From Alloprevotella tannerae ATCC 51259 (GTDB taxonomy: Bacteria > Bacteroidota > Bacteroidia > Bacteroidales > Bacteroidaceae), in assembly GCF_000159995.1 (NCBI RefSeq), contig NZ_GG700643.1, positions 277,291 through 341,290 of the forward strand: a stretch of DNA of 64,000 nt, given 5' to 3'. How positions within the stretch are numbered: position 1 is the first letter of the stretch; each line of letters opens with the position of its first letter. The notes beneath the pieces were generated by a model, which saw only the letters and a list, made by a program, of their open reading frames with translations, was not told where the DNA came from and ran no database searches. Made by a program: the position numbers and the translations under genes. Below are positions 8,819-17,690 of the stretch, in pieces.

Positions 8819-8889
8819 AATGCGTTATTATTTTTGTTCTTAAAAATAGAGAAAGAGAATCGTGTACGCCAATTACTCATTCGGCTCGT

Positions 8890-9816
8890 CTAAAAGCTAC
8901 CACCGCTTCCGCCGCCGCCAAAACTTCCACCGCCGAAGCTACCTCCGCCTCCAAAGCCACCCCCTCCACTGAAGCCTCTGCCCCAGCCACTACCGAACGA
9001 GTAGGGACCAACGTTTCTCAAGTGGGCTTGATTACGAGCAAGAGAATATTTTTTCTCATCCTCGTACCCACATTTTTTACAGCGATAGGAGAATACTTTA
9101 TAGAGGTGTTTATCTTTGCCTCGTTCTATCCTTGTTTTAACGACCTTTAGCTTACTGTTACGACATTGCGGACAAATTCGTCTTGTTCTAAGGGCATTTA
9201 CTACGGCATAAATTGCGCCTAGAAAGGCACAAAAACCAAAGATGATTAAGCCGAGTAATTGCGATAACTCATCCTCGTCCAAATCTCCGTTGGAGTTTAC
9301 TAAACTTTTATCGCCCATGCAATAGGTTGACAAGGCTTTGACGGAAGTAAACATAGCTTCGTCCCAATCACCTCTTTTTAAGGCCGGGACCATCAGTCGA
9401 TTCTCTACACGCCGGCAAATGGCATCCGGCAGTGTACCTTCTAAGCCCGTTCCCGTCAAAATTTGATATTTTCTATCTTTCGTTGCAAGCACGATGAGGA
9501 GGCCGGAGTTTTGCTCCTTGCTACCTATGCCGTAATGTTCCGCCAGATCCATACCAAAACGGTAAGCATCGGCATTTTCTACGCGCCCTACAACCACGAC
9601 TATAGCCTGTACACCACGCTTTTCTTCAAGCACAGTAAGCATATTGTTGATCGAATCAGTCGTGGCTTTAGATAAGATTTGCTCCGGGTTGCAGACGTGC
9701 TGAGTCTTATCTTTCAAATATACCATTGGCAGATTCTTAGGTGTCCATTCTGTCGTTTCAGAAAAGCAACTTAAGGCACTTAAAGTCAATAAAAAGATGA
9801 AAAGTTTTCGCAGCAT
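8890..9816 (-). CDS. TPM-domain protein with zinc ribbon and glycine-rich tail
   Basis: 308 residues. Order of parts: signal sequence (1 to ~18, with ALSC that could act as a weak lipobox), TPM domain (residues ~35-165; TPM folds are linked to photosystem repair and, in bacteria, to envelope proteins), a hydrophobic helix (~187-208), a four-cysteine zinc ribbon (CPQC...CKKC, ~216-247), and a C-terminal run of glycine, serine and phenylalanine. This is the YgcG-like architecture usually paired with LemA. It heads the run TPM-lemA-purM-prfA-pyrF and has its own promoter. Confidence 0.85.
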   Translation of the reverse strand: MLRKLFIFLLTLSALSCFSETTEWTPKNLPMVYLKDKTQHVCNPEQILSKATTDSINNMLTVLEEKRGVQAIVVVVGRVENADAYRFGMDLAEHYGIGSKEQNSGLLIVLATKDRKYQILTGTGLEGTLPDAICRRVENRLMVPALKRGDWDEAMFTSVKALSTYCMGDKSLVNSNGDLDEDELSQLLGLIIFGFCAFLGAIYAVVNALRTRRICPQCRNSKLKVVKTRIERGKDKHLYKVFSYRCKKCGYEDEKKYSLARNQAHLRNVGPYSFGSGWGRGFSGGGGFGGGGSFGGGSFGGGGSGGSF

Positions 9817-9844
9817 AATTCTGTAAGCGTGTATTTCTTTTCAG

Positions 9845-9875
9845 CAAATTTACATGAAGCCTGCCAAATACGCAA
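9845..9875 (-). promoter_or_regulatory. Promoter of the TPM-lemA-purM-prfA-pyrF run
   Basis: On the minus strand TTGC (9872-9875), 19 bp, then TAAATTTG (9845-9852), about 30 bp before the start codon. Confidence 0.65.
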
Positions 9876-10097
9876 GAATCTCTGCTTTACTTTTGTGTTT
9901 CGCTCGTTTTAAGTCGAAAAAGTGACGCTCACCGTGCTGTTTTTGATGCTTATCTCTATTGTTGTTTTATGCTATTTTCATAGTGGAGGCAGTATGTCGC
10001 TCGCGTTTATAAGGCCGGTCAAAACAATAAGGACAAAGAAGCATAAAATCGGGTCAAAAGTCTCGGTGTGCATTGCCGACGAGTTGAACCGTCCATT

Positions 10098-10177
10098 GTT
10101 TGCCGGCAGCAAACGATAGTATGCTCGCGCCAAACCATAGTATGCTCCCGGCAAACGATAGTTTGGTGCCGGCAAAC
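10098..10177. repeat. Family A intergenic array, locus A1 (80 bp, four GTTTG-N7-CAAAC dyads)
   Basis: Right arms CAAAC start at 10110, 10131, 10152 and 10173, a strict 21-bp period. The 7-bp cores are CCGGCAG, CTCGCGC, CTCCCGG and GTGCCGG; two left arms read GTATG instead of GTTTG. The array lies in the 620-bp divergent gap between the TPM promoter and the rnz promoter. I see no gene in the rest of the gap (9876-10097 and 10178-10320). Confidence 0.9.
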
Positions 10178-10323
10178 AATACTCATAGCATTGAAATAAG
10201 ATGCATATAAGGATATAATCAGTTGAAAATAAGCCCATAATAAAGAATCTTAGACGAGGAAGAAACGAGTGGGGGAGTAAGTGTGCGACATACGGCTCTG
10301 CCGCATAAAATCATAGCCGAGAG

Positions 10324-10355
10324 TTGATCATTTTGCGGCGAATATCGTATCTTTG
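10324..10355 (+). promoter_or_regulatory. Probable promoter of rnz
   Basis: TATCTTTG (10348-10355) is a good -7 box. The nearest -33 candidate is TTGA at 10324-10327, 20 bp upstream. The leader would be about 75 nt. Confidence 0.55.
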
Positions 10356-10436
10356 CCAAGCATTCGGCCCTTCAATTTGCGAAAGTCTTATGCCCGATTG
10401 AATGAACGGAAGCATCATTTAAGATGAAGAAGCCAA

Positions 10437-11351
10437 ATGGAAAAGTTTGAAATCTCAATTCTTGGGTGCGGCTGCGCTGTACCTACGATGCGCCATAATC
10501 CGGCAGCACAGATCGTAAACTTTCGCCATAAATTGTTTATGATCGATTGCGGCGAAGGAACGCAACTTCAATATCGTCGCCGGCGCTTGCCCTTTGCTCG
10601 TCTGCAAGCCGTCTTTATTAGTCATTTGCATGGCGATCATTGTTTGGGTCTGGTCGGCATGATTTCAACGTTTGCCCTATTAGGCAGAACCGCCCCCTTG
10701 CACGTTTATGCTCCGGCAGAGTTTGAGCCGATATTGCAGGATCAAATTGATTTCTTTGTCGGAAAGTCGGCCTTTGAAGTGCCTTTTCATCCAATAGATA
10801 CCAAGCAAACACAAGTGATATACGAAGATCGCGGCTTGACGGTGACCTCCTTGCCTCTTCTACATCGCGTTCCCTGCTGCGGTTTTCTCTTTCGCGAGAA
10901 ACCATCTTTGCCTCACATTAAGCGAGAGATGATAGACTTCTATAAAATACCTCACTATGCCATCAACAGCATTAAGCAAGGAACTGACTGGACGACACCT
11001 GAGGGCGACATAATCCCAAATCATCGTTTGGTTTTTGCGGGTGATGCGCCGCGAAGTTATGCCTATTGTAGCGATACGGCTTACTATCCATCACTTTGCG
11101 AACCCCTCAAAGGTGTAAACCTGCTTTATCACGAAGCTACCTTTGCCGAAGATATGACAGAACGTGCGCGCCTTGTCGGCCATTCCACTGCACGCCAAGC
11201 GGCGCAGATTGCTCGGGCGGCTGAAGTGGGAAAGCTGTTGCTGGGACATTTCTCTGCGCGCTATGAAGACGAAACTGTACTCTTGCAAGAGGCGCAGGAG
11301 GTGTTTCCAAATGCGATTTTGGCGCACGAAGGCTTGTGCATCTCGCTTTGA
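10437..11351 (+). CDS. rnz: Ribonuclease Z (tRNA 3' processing endonuclease)
   Basis: A zinc-dependent metallo-beta-lactamase-fold nuclease that cuts tRNA precursors after the discriminator base. This is needed here because the tRNA-Arg genes in this window do not encode CCA. The 304-residue length is that of the short bacterial form. The zinc motif SHLHGDHCLG gives His63, His65, Asp67 and His68. Further ligands fit the Asp in AYCSDTAYY and the His in LLLGHFSARY near the C-terminus. The ATG at 10437 follows the promoter at a reasonable distance. Confidence 0.95.
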   Translation: MEKFEISILGCGCAVPTMRHNPAAQIVNFRHKLFMIDCGEGTQLQYRRRRLPFARLQAVFISHLHGDHCLGLVGMISTFALLGRTAPLHVYAPAEFEPILQDQIDFFVGKSAFEVPFHPIDTKQTQVIYEDRGLTVTSLPLLHRVPCCGFLFREKPSLPHIKREMIDFYKIPHYAINSIKQGTDWTTPEGDIIPNHRLVFAGDAPRSYAYCSDTAYYPSLCEPLKGVNLLYHEATFAEDMTERARLVGHSTARQAAQIARAAEVGKLLLGHFSARYEDETVLLQEAQEVFPNAILAHEGLCISL

Positions 11352-11400
11352 AGAAAGAGCGCAGGTCGTACCATCGATTAAAGATAAAAGTAAAGATGGC

Positions 11401-11431
11401 TTTGTCTTTTTACATGCAAATCGTACATTTG
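11401..11431 (+). promoter_or_regulatory. Promoter of galE
   Basis: TTTG (11401-11404), 19 bp, then TACATTTG (11424-11431). The ATG at 11466 leaves a leader of about 28 nt. Confidence 0.78.
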
Positions 11432-11465
11432 CAGTAAGTATATGCATTGAAAAGTAACATAGAAT

Positions 11466-12506
11466 ATGAAAAAAAGAATTTTAGTCAGCGGCGGTACAGG
11501 CTTTATCGGCTCGCACACAACAGTAGAGCTTCTCTCGGCAGGTTACGAAGTGGTGATTGTTGATAACCTCTCTAATTCCTCAGCTGACGTTGTAGATGGC
11601 ATAGAACAAATCACAGGACAACGTCCCTTTTTTGAAAAAGTAGATTGCTGCGACTATGCAGCGCTGGATGCCGTCTTCCATAAATATGCACCAATCGACG
11701 GCATTATCCATTTCGCAGCCAGCAAGGCTGTAGGCGAGAGTGTGGAGAAGCCTTTGAAGTATTATCGCAACAATACCCTTTCAACGATAAACCTGCTTGA
11801 GATGTCAGCAGAGCATAAGGTGAAAGGCTTTATCTTTTCCTCATCTTGCACGGTCTATGGACAGCCCGACCCTGAAAATTTACCCGTCACCGAGGCTGCT
11901 CCGCGCAAAGAAGCGGAGAGTCCTTATGGGAATACGAAAAAAATAGACGAAGATATTATCACTGATTTCTGTAAGAGCGGCGCACCACTAAGCGCTGTCT
12001 TGCTGCGTTACTTTAACCCGATCGGTGCGCATCCAACGGGAATCATCGGAGAAATGCCTAATGGCGTTCCGGCAAACCTTATTCCGTATCTTACACAAAC
12101 GGCCATAGGCATTCGAGAATGCTTAAGCGTCTTCGGCGATGATTATGATACGCCTGATGGGTCTTGTATTCGTGACTATATATATGTGGTCGATTTAGCT
12201 AAGGCTCACGTTGCAGCAATGGAGCGCGTTCTGTCGGGAAAGAATACTGAACAAGTGGAGATTTATAACGTAGGCACTGGTGAAGGCGTTAGTGTCTTAG
12301 AGTTGATCCATACTTTTGAAAAATGTACGGGCGTCAAACTTAATTATGCTATTGCCGGCCGTCGCCAAGGCGATATCGTTAAAGTGTGGGGCAATGTTGA
12401 TAAGGCCAATAATGTATTAGGATGGAAAGCTATGCACTCTTTGGAGGATGCACTTTCGTCTGCGTGGAATTGGCAATTGAAGCTCCGCGAAAGAGGCGTG
12501 ATGTAA
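11466..12506 (+). CDS. galE: UDP-glucose 4-epimerase
   Basis: Interconverts UDP-glucose and UDP-galactose, feeding the Leloir pathway and surface polysaccharide synthesis. The 346-residue short-chain dehydrogenase-type fold shows the NAD-binding GGTGFIGSH (9-17), serines 125-127 in FSSSCTVYG, and the catalytic Tyr154-x3-Lys158 (YGNTK). C-terminal sequence YNVGTGEGVSVLEL and GRRQGDIVKVW is typical of GalE. Other extended SDR sugar epimerases are possible but less likely. nspC follows 74 bp downstream in the same direction. Confidence 0.93.
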   Translation: MKKRILVSGGTGFIGSHTTVELLSAGYEVVIVDNLSNSSADVVDGIEQITGQRPFFEKVDCCDYAALDAVFHKYAPIDGIIHFAASKAVGESVEKPLKYYRNNTLSTINLLEMSAEHKVKGFIFSSSCTVYGQPDPENLPVTEAAPRKEAESPYGNTKKIDEDIITDFCKSGAPLSAVLLRYFNPIGAHPTGIIGEMPNGVPANLIPYLTQTAIGIRECLSVFGDDYDTPDGSCIRDYIYVVDLAKAHVAAMERVLSGKNTEQVEIYNVGTGEGVSVLELIHTFEKCTGVKLNYAIAGRRQGDIVKVWGNVDKANNVLGWKAMHSLEDALSSAWNWQLKLRERGVM

Positions 12507-12580
12507 AGCAACCATATTCACTACCGAAGAGATTGCCTGCGGCGTTTAGGTGGTTTCTTCGGCAGTTTGGTAACTGAAAT

Positions 12581-13729
12581 ATGCGGGAAACACCTTATTA
12601 TAGAATAGAAGAAAGATTGTTGCGCAATAATCTGGCGCTGATTCGCAGAACGGCAAACGAAGCCGGCGTGGAATTTATCTTGGCTTTCAAAGCTTTTGCC
12701 CTTTGGAAAACTTTCTTCATTTTCAGAGATTATATTGCGCATACCACGGCGTCATCTCCCAATGAAGCGCGTTTGGCTTTCGAAGAATTTGGTTCTAAGG
12801 CGCATACTTATTCTCCGGCTTATGAGGATAAGGACTTTGATACGATTATGCGTTGTAGTAGCCATATTACTTTTAATTCACTACAACAATTCGAACATTT
12901 CTATCCTCGTATTGTCGAAAATGGGAAGCTGATCTCGTGCGGGTTGCGCATCAATCCGCAGTATAGCGAAATAGAGACTACGCTTTATAACCCTTGTGCG
13001 CCGGGTTCTCGATTCGGCATTTTGGCAGAGCAACTACCTGACCAATTGCCTGAAGGCGTAGAAGGCTTTCATTGCCATAATCATTGCGAGAGTAGCGCCG
13101 CAGCTTTGGTGCATACACTTGAACATATCGAAGCGCGTTTTGGTAAGTGGCTTCCGGCAATTAAATGGTTGAACCTTGGCGGCGGGCATCTGCTTACGCG
13201 TAAAGATTATGACGTAAGACTGCTGATTGATACACTAAAAAGTTTTAAGGCGCGCTATCCTCAGCTTCATTTGATCTTGGAACCGGGTTCTGCTTTCGCA
13301 TGGCAGACGGGCGATCTCTTTGCAAGTGTCGTTGACATCGTGGAAAATGATGGGATAAAGACAGCTATTTTAAATGTAAGTTTTACTTGCCATATGCCCG
13401 ATTGTTTAGAAATGCCTTATTGGCCTGCAATTAGAGGTGCGGAGACATTGGAACCGCCGCAAGCTGCCGGACGCGAGCGCGAGCCACTCGTTTATCGTTT
13501 AGGCGGGAATAGTTGCTTGAGCGGAGACTTTATGGGTTATTGGCGCTTTGAGCAACCTTTGCAAATTGGCGATACCATTCGTTTTTCAGATATGATTCAT
13601 TATACAACGGTAAAGACCAATATGTTTAACGGTATTCCCCATCCTTCCCTTGTCTTGTTGAGAGAAAATGGAGAAGAAGAGTTATTGCGCCGTTTTGGAT
13701 ATGAAGATTATCGAGACCGAATGGATTAA
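12581..13729 (+). CDS. nspC: Carboxynorspermidine/carboxyspermidine decarboxylase
   Basis: A PLP enzyme of the alanine-racemase fold that decarboxylates carboxy(nor)spermidine in the alternative polyamine route common in Bacteroidota and Vibrio. The 382-residue protein has the PLP lysine in ILAFKAFALWK (Lys37). Other family features are FHCHNHCESS (~residue 165), LNLGGGH and the phosphate-binding EPGSAF. The C-terminal CHMPDCLEMPYWP segment supplies the conserved Cys/Asp active-site region. The carboxy(nor)spermidine dehydrogenase partner is not in this window. Confidence 0.93.
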   Translation: MRETPYYRIEERLLRNNLALIRRTANEAGVEFILAFKAFALWKTFFIFRDYIAHTTASSPNEARLAFEEFGSKAHTYSPAYEDKDFDTIMRCSSHITFNSLQQFEHFYPRIVENGKLISCGLRINPQYSEIETTLYNPCAPGSRFGILAEQLPDQLPEGVEGFHCHNHCESSAAALVHTLEHIEARFGKWLPAIKWLNLGGGHLLTRKDYDVRLLIDTLKSFKARYPQLHLILEPGSAFAWQTGDLFASVVDIVENDGIKTAILNVSFTCHMPDCLEMPYWPAIRGAETLEPPQAAGREREPLVYRLGGNSCLSGDFMGYWRFEQPLQIGDTIRFSDMIHYTTVKTNMFNGIPHPSLVLLRENGEEELLRRFGYEDYRDRMD

Positions 13730-13770
13730 GAGAAACAATGACTTATTAACCAAGACTAATTGTATATATT

Positions 13771-15732
13771 ATGAAAGAAGAAACCAGACTGCCGGATAAT
13801 GCACTTCGAGAATTGAAGCTCGGCGAGGAGTATGAACCAATTATGAAGCCCAATAAGCAGTACAGAGAAGTTTCTGCTTGGTCGATTACTTGGGGTATTC
13901 TTATGGCTGTAATCTTTTCTGCAGCTTGTGCTTATTTGGGCTTGAAGGTCGGGCAAGTATTTGAGGCCGCCATACCTATAACCATTATCGCTGTGGGTCT
14001 TTCCGGCGCTACGCATCGTAAGGATCCTTTAGGTGAAAATGTCATTATTCAGAGCATTGGTGCCTGCTCCGGAATGATTGTAGCCGGCGCTATTTTTACT
14101 TTGCCTGCTTTATACATTCTGCAAGCAAAATATCCTGAGATGAGTGTCAACTTTATGGAGATCTTCTTCTCATCTTTGTTGGGTGGTGTGCTTGGTATCC
14201 TGTTCTTGATACCTTTCCGCAAGTTTTTTGTGAAAGATATGCATGGAAAATATCCTTTCCCGGAAGCAACGGCATCTACGCAGGTCCTGATTTCCGGTGA
14301 ACGAGGCGGCAGTCAGGCCAAGCCTTTGCTGGTTGCGGGCTTGATTGGTGGCCTTTACGACTTCCTTGTAGCCTCTTTTGGCGCGTGGAATGAGTGCTTC
14401 ACAAGCCGTGTTTGCGAGTGGGGTAGTACAATAGCCGACAAAACGAAGCTTATTTTTAAGGTCAACACAAGTGCCGCCGTTTTAGGTATGGGCTATATTA
14501 TCGGATTGAAGTATGCAGCTATCATCTGCTTTGGTTCTATGATGATTTGGTGGGTCTTTGTCCCCGGCATAGCTCTGTTTTGGCCCGATCAAGTTGTGAA
14601 AGACGGCATTGTAGCTTCGCAAGCTTCTCCCGAAGACATCTTCTTTTATGCGCGCAGCATAGGTATTGGTGGCATAGCTATGGCCGGCATCATCGGCATC
14701 ATAAAAAGTTGGAGCGTGATCAAGGGTGCTTTCTCTTTAGCCGGACGTATTTTCAAGGGTGGCGCAAAAGATGAAGAAAACGTACCTCGTACGCAGCGCG
14801 ATCTACCGATGAAGATTATAGCAATGGGCTCTTTGCTTACCATTGTCTTAGTGACGCTGTTGTTTTACTTCGATGTTATGGGTGGTAACTTACTGTTTAC
14901 CATTGTCGGTATTTTACTTGTAGCCTCCATAGCCTTTCTTTTCACGACGGTAGCTGCAAATGCTATTGCGATTGTCGGATCTAACCCCGTGAGTGGTATG
15001 ACTTTGATGACCCTTATTCTTGCTTCTGTGATTATGGTGGCTGTTGGCTTAAAAGGCACGGGCGGAATGGTGGCCGCTTTGATTATGGGTGGCGTCGTTT
15101 GCACGGCACTTTCTTCTGCCGGTTCTTTTATTACCGACCTGAAAATTGGCTATTGGCTTGGATCAACGCCCTACAAGCAAGAGACCTTTAAGTTTATTGG
15201 CATCTTGGTAAGTGCTGCCACGGTCGGTGGTGTCATAATGATTCTAAATAAGGCTTACGGTTTTGAAGGTGACGCCTTAGCTGCTCCCCAAGCACGTGCT
15301 ATGGCGGCCGTAATAGAACCTTTGATGAGTGGAGCAGGCGCACCTTGGTTACTTTACGGCATAGGCGCGCTTATCTCTATCATCTTAACGCTTTGCGGAG
15401 TTTCAGCTTTGGCTTTCGCTTTAGGTATGTTTATTCCTTTGCAATTGAACCTGCCCCTGCTTGTTGGCGGATTTGTCAGCTGGTATATTAGTTCGCGCAC
15501 AAAAGATGAGGCCCTCAACAAGGCACGCAATGAAAAAGGCACACTGCTGGCCAGCGGTTTTATTGCCGGAGGCGCTTTAATGGGTGTTGTCAGTGCAGCT
15601 ATGCAGTTTGGTGGCATTAAATTCATCAACAAAGATTGGATTAACAGCCCTAACAGCCAGTTGCTATCACTCGTAGTCTACATCTGCTTGGTGCTCTACT
15701 TCATAAATTCCTCAAAACGTGCGAAATTATAG
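13771..15732 (+). CDS. OPT family oligopeptide transporter
   Basis: A 653-residue polytopic inner-membrane protein with about 14-16 hydrophobic helices. The first transmembrane region (SAWSITWGILMAVIFSAACAYLGLKVG) and KYPFPEATASTQVLI are typical of bacterial OPT transporters. Members import peptides or metal-chelate peptides by proton coupling. In this organism it would fit peptide-based nutrition together with the S9 peptidase, which is an inference from gene content. Substrate cannot be read from sequence. It begins 41 bp after nspC. Confidence 0.9.
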   Translation: MKEETRLPDNALRELKLGEEYEPIMKPNKQYREVSAWSITWGILMAVIFSAACAYLGLKVGQVFEAAIPITIIAVGLSGATHRKDPLGENVIIQSIGACSGMIVAGAIFTLPALYILQAKYPEMSVNFMEIFFSSLLGGVLGILFLIPFRKFFVKDMHGKYPFPEATASTQVLISGERGGSQAKPLLVAGLIGGLYDFLVASFGAWNECFTSRVCEWGSTIADKTKLIFKVNTSAAVLGMGYIIGLKYAAIICFGSMMIWWVFVPGIALFWPDQVVKDGIVASQASPEDIFFYARSIGIGGIAMAGIIGIIKSWSVIKGAFSLAGRIFKGGAKDEENVPRTQRDLPMKIIAMGSLLTIVLVTLLFYFDVMGGNLLFTIVGILLVASIAFLFTTVAANAIAIVGSNPVSGMTLMTLILASVIMVAVGLKGTGGMVAALIMGGVVCTALSSAGSFITDLKIGYWLGSTPYKQETFKFIGILVSAATVGGVIMILNKAYGFEGDALAAPQARAMAAVIEPLMSGAGAPWLLYGIGALISIILTLCGVSALAFALGMFIPLQLNLPLLVGGFVSWYISSRTKDEALNKARNEKGTLLASGFIAGGALMGVVSAAMQFGGIKFINKDWINSPNSQLLSLVVYICLVLYFINSSKRAKL

Positions 15733-15743
15733 GTAACTATAGT

Positions 15744-15774
15744 GTGCTAATTCTAAAAGAATATTGTACTTTTG
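15744..15774 (+). promoter_or_regulatory. Promoter of rpsP
   Basis: TACTTTTG (15767-15774) is a strong -7 box; the -33 position holds only GTGC. The leader to the ATG at 15830 is about 50 nt. Confidence 0.6.
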
Positions 15775-15829
15775 CACCGCCGTTACGAGATAGCGGCATA
15801 GTTCAAACCTAAATAATTACATTTAATTA

Positions 15830-16408
15830 ATGGCAACAAGAATCAGATTGCAACGTCGCGGCCGCAAAGGCTATGCTTTTTACAGCATCGTTATAGCTGA
15901 CGTTCGCGCACCACGTGATGGTAAATTTACTGAAAAGATTGGTACGTACAACCCCAACACTAATCCTGCCACGGTAGATTTAGATTTCGACAGAGCCCTT
16001 TATTGGGTAGAGACAGGTGCACAACCTTCCGACACCGTCCGCAATATTTTGTCTAAAGAAGGCGTAATGTTGATGAAGCACTTGAGATCAGGTGTTCGCA
16101 AAGGCGCTTTTGACGAGGCAGCAGCACAAGCTAAATTTGAAGCTTGGAAAGCTGATCGCACGAAGAAGCTTGAGGCTACGGTAGGTAAGTTGGTTGCAGA
16201 GAAGCAAGCTGCAGCAGATGCCCGTCTCGAAGAAGAGAAGAAGCAAAACGAGCAAATCGCAGAGAAAGTAGCTAATAAGAAAGCTGCTGAGGCTGCCGCA
16301 AAGGCAGAAGCTGAAGCTGCTGCAGCTCCCGCTGAGGAAGTTGAGGCTGCTCCTGCTGAAGAAGCAGCTCCTGAAGTAGCTGCTGAAGAGGCTCCGGCTA
16401 ACGAATAA
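15830..16408 (+). CDS. rpsP: 30S ribosomal protein bS16 with long Ala/Glu-rich C-terminal extension
   Basis: Residues 1 to ~85 are bS16 ([42 protein letters not shown] is the family start, shown here only by name of its segments RLQRRG, FYSIV and GTYNP). The protein has 192 residues against ~82 in E. coli. The rest is a Lys/Glu/Ala helical stretch (~100-155) that turns into an Ala/Pro/Glu low-complexity tail ([19 protein letters not shown]). Extended bS16 is known in Bacteroidota, although the tail's role is not. The gene is monocistronic, with a strong terminator. Confidence 0.95.
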   Translation: MATRIRLQRRGRKGYAFYSIVIADVRAPRDGKFTEKIGTYNPNTNPATVDLDFDRALYWVETGAQPSDTVRNILSKEGVMLMKHLRSGVRKGAFDEAAAQAKFEAWKADRTKKLEATVGKLVAEKQAAADARLEEEKKQNEQIAEKVANKKAAEAAAKAEAEAAAAPAEEVEAAPAEEAAPEVAAEEAPANE

Positions 16409-16457
16409 TTAGCGATATCTTCTTCTTAATCAATTAAGACAAGTCTCAATTGATATA

Positions 16458-16492
16458 CCTCCGAAAGTCTGTATATGACTTTCGGAGGTTTC
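16458..16492 (+). terminator. Intrinsic terminator of rpsP
   Basis: A perfect 12-bp stem (CCTCCGAAAGTC with GACTTTCGGAGG, 7-nt loop) followed by TTTCTT. Confidence 0.88.
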
Positions 16493-16749
16493 TTATATAT
16501 AATTGACGTTTAGCGCAGAAGGTCTTATCACTTCTCGGTTTCCTTGCAAGCTCTTATCCACCGATTGCAGTCAACAGACTTCAAATCATTGTAGAAGTTT
16601 GTGCAAGCGTCATTATTTTTTGTCTTATTCTCCATTTTCATTTTCAAAGGTCAGAAAGATCTTGCGCAGCGTCTGATTTAGAGAAAACTAAGTTCCGTTT
16701 TTCACGGTTTATCCCTCTCTCTTGAATCCCCAGCGCTTGATTGATCAAA

Positions 16750-16833
16750 GTTTCACCGTGGTGAAACAACTGTACTGTTGTGAAGGTACATTCATACCAT
16801 CGTGAGCGTACACGTTTACTGTCGTGAGTGTAC
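16750..16833. repeat. Family B intergenic array, locus B1 (84 bp, four 18-bp dyads, 22-bp period)
   Basis: The hexamer TCGTGA, or close forms of it, starts at 16756, 16778, 16800 and 16822, each flanked by 2 bp and GTAC-like arms, with 4-bp linkers. The first dyad is diverged to GTTTCAC-CGTG-GTGAAAC. The array lies between the rpsP terminator and the next gene's promoter region. The rest of the gap (16493-16749, 16834-16950) shows no gene. Confidence 0.85.
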
Positions 16834-16988
16834 GCATCATTGATCATAACGATGCGGTGGGAAGTCGGTCATTGATCACTTTATTTTCGACTGAATCGGG
16901 AGCGAAAAGGGCATTGCTTGTGCGAAGGTGAGAACTTGGGCGCAAATCATCTGTTGCTTTTCAATTTAATTACTATCTTCGCATTCTT

Positions 16989-17618
16989 ATGAAGATTTTT
17001 GTGGTAGAGGGAAACTACCCTCAATACAATATAATAGACGGCGCATCGTTAGATGATAAGGTGGAGCGTCCAAAAACTGCAATCAATTTATTGCCGGATA
17101 CGGCGCTCTTGATGCGCGGACGCCCTTTCTTCGTCCCCGATTTTGCTTGGCCTTGCACGGTTCAGCTGCATGGGGTCGCGCGGATAGCGCGTCTGGGAAA
17201 AAATATTGCGCCTCGTTTTGCTTATCGTTATTATGATGCGGTGAGTGTGGGAGCTACTTTTACGGCCGCCCGACTTTGGGCTCGCTTGCGGGCCTCGGGC
17301 TTGCCCTGGGATAAGGCAAAATCTTTTGATGGGGCTTGCAGTCTTGGCACGTTTCAAACGCTCTCGGAAGAAGAACGGAGGGACTTGAGTGGGTGCATTG
17401 ACTTGTCAATTAACGAACAGGTTGTGCAGACGGCCGATCTGAAAGATATGCTGTGTAGTATTGATGATATTATTGCAGCAATCAGTAGGTATCATAAACT
17501 TTGTCAAGGTGATTTGATTTATTGTGGAACGCCTGCGGAAGGTAGTTTGGTGCAACTGGACGATCATATCGTAGGGCGTTGGAAAAATAAGCCTCTGTTG
17601 GCTTTTAATGTCAAATAA
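16989..17618 (+). CDS. Fumarylacetoacetate hydrolase-like protein with altered metal site
   Basis: 209 residues of the FAH fold, recognisable from LLPDTALLMRGRPFFVPDF, RLGKNIAPRFAYRYYDAVSVG and the C-terminal GDLIYCGTPAEG. Active FAH-family enzymes bind Mg/Ca through an E-x-E pair and a downstream Asp. Here the aligned positions read Gln59-x-His61 and Thr90, so the usual ligand set appears lost. It is 72 bp upstream of porU. In Porphyromonas gingivalis an FAH-family gene also precedes porU, as far as I recall, so linkage to type IX secretion is possible. Catalytic activity is doubtful; the fold assignment is fairly safe. Confidence 0.8.
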   Translation: MKIFVVEGNYPQYNIIDGASLDDKVERPKTAINLLPDTALLMRGRPFFVPDFAWPCTVQLHGVARIARLGKNIAPRFAYRYYDAVSVGATFTAARLWARLRASGLPWDKAKSFDGACSLGTFQTLSEEERRDLSGCIDLSINEQVVQTADLKDMLCSIDDIIAAISRYHKLCQGDLIYCGTPAEGSLVQLDDHIVGRWKNKPLLAFNVK

Positions 17619-17690
17619 AAACAAGAATAGTCATACAATACGCGCTCTTAGTAGCACATACTTCGAGCCGTTTTAGCATTTCAGACAAAT

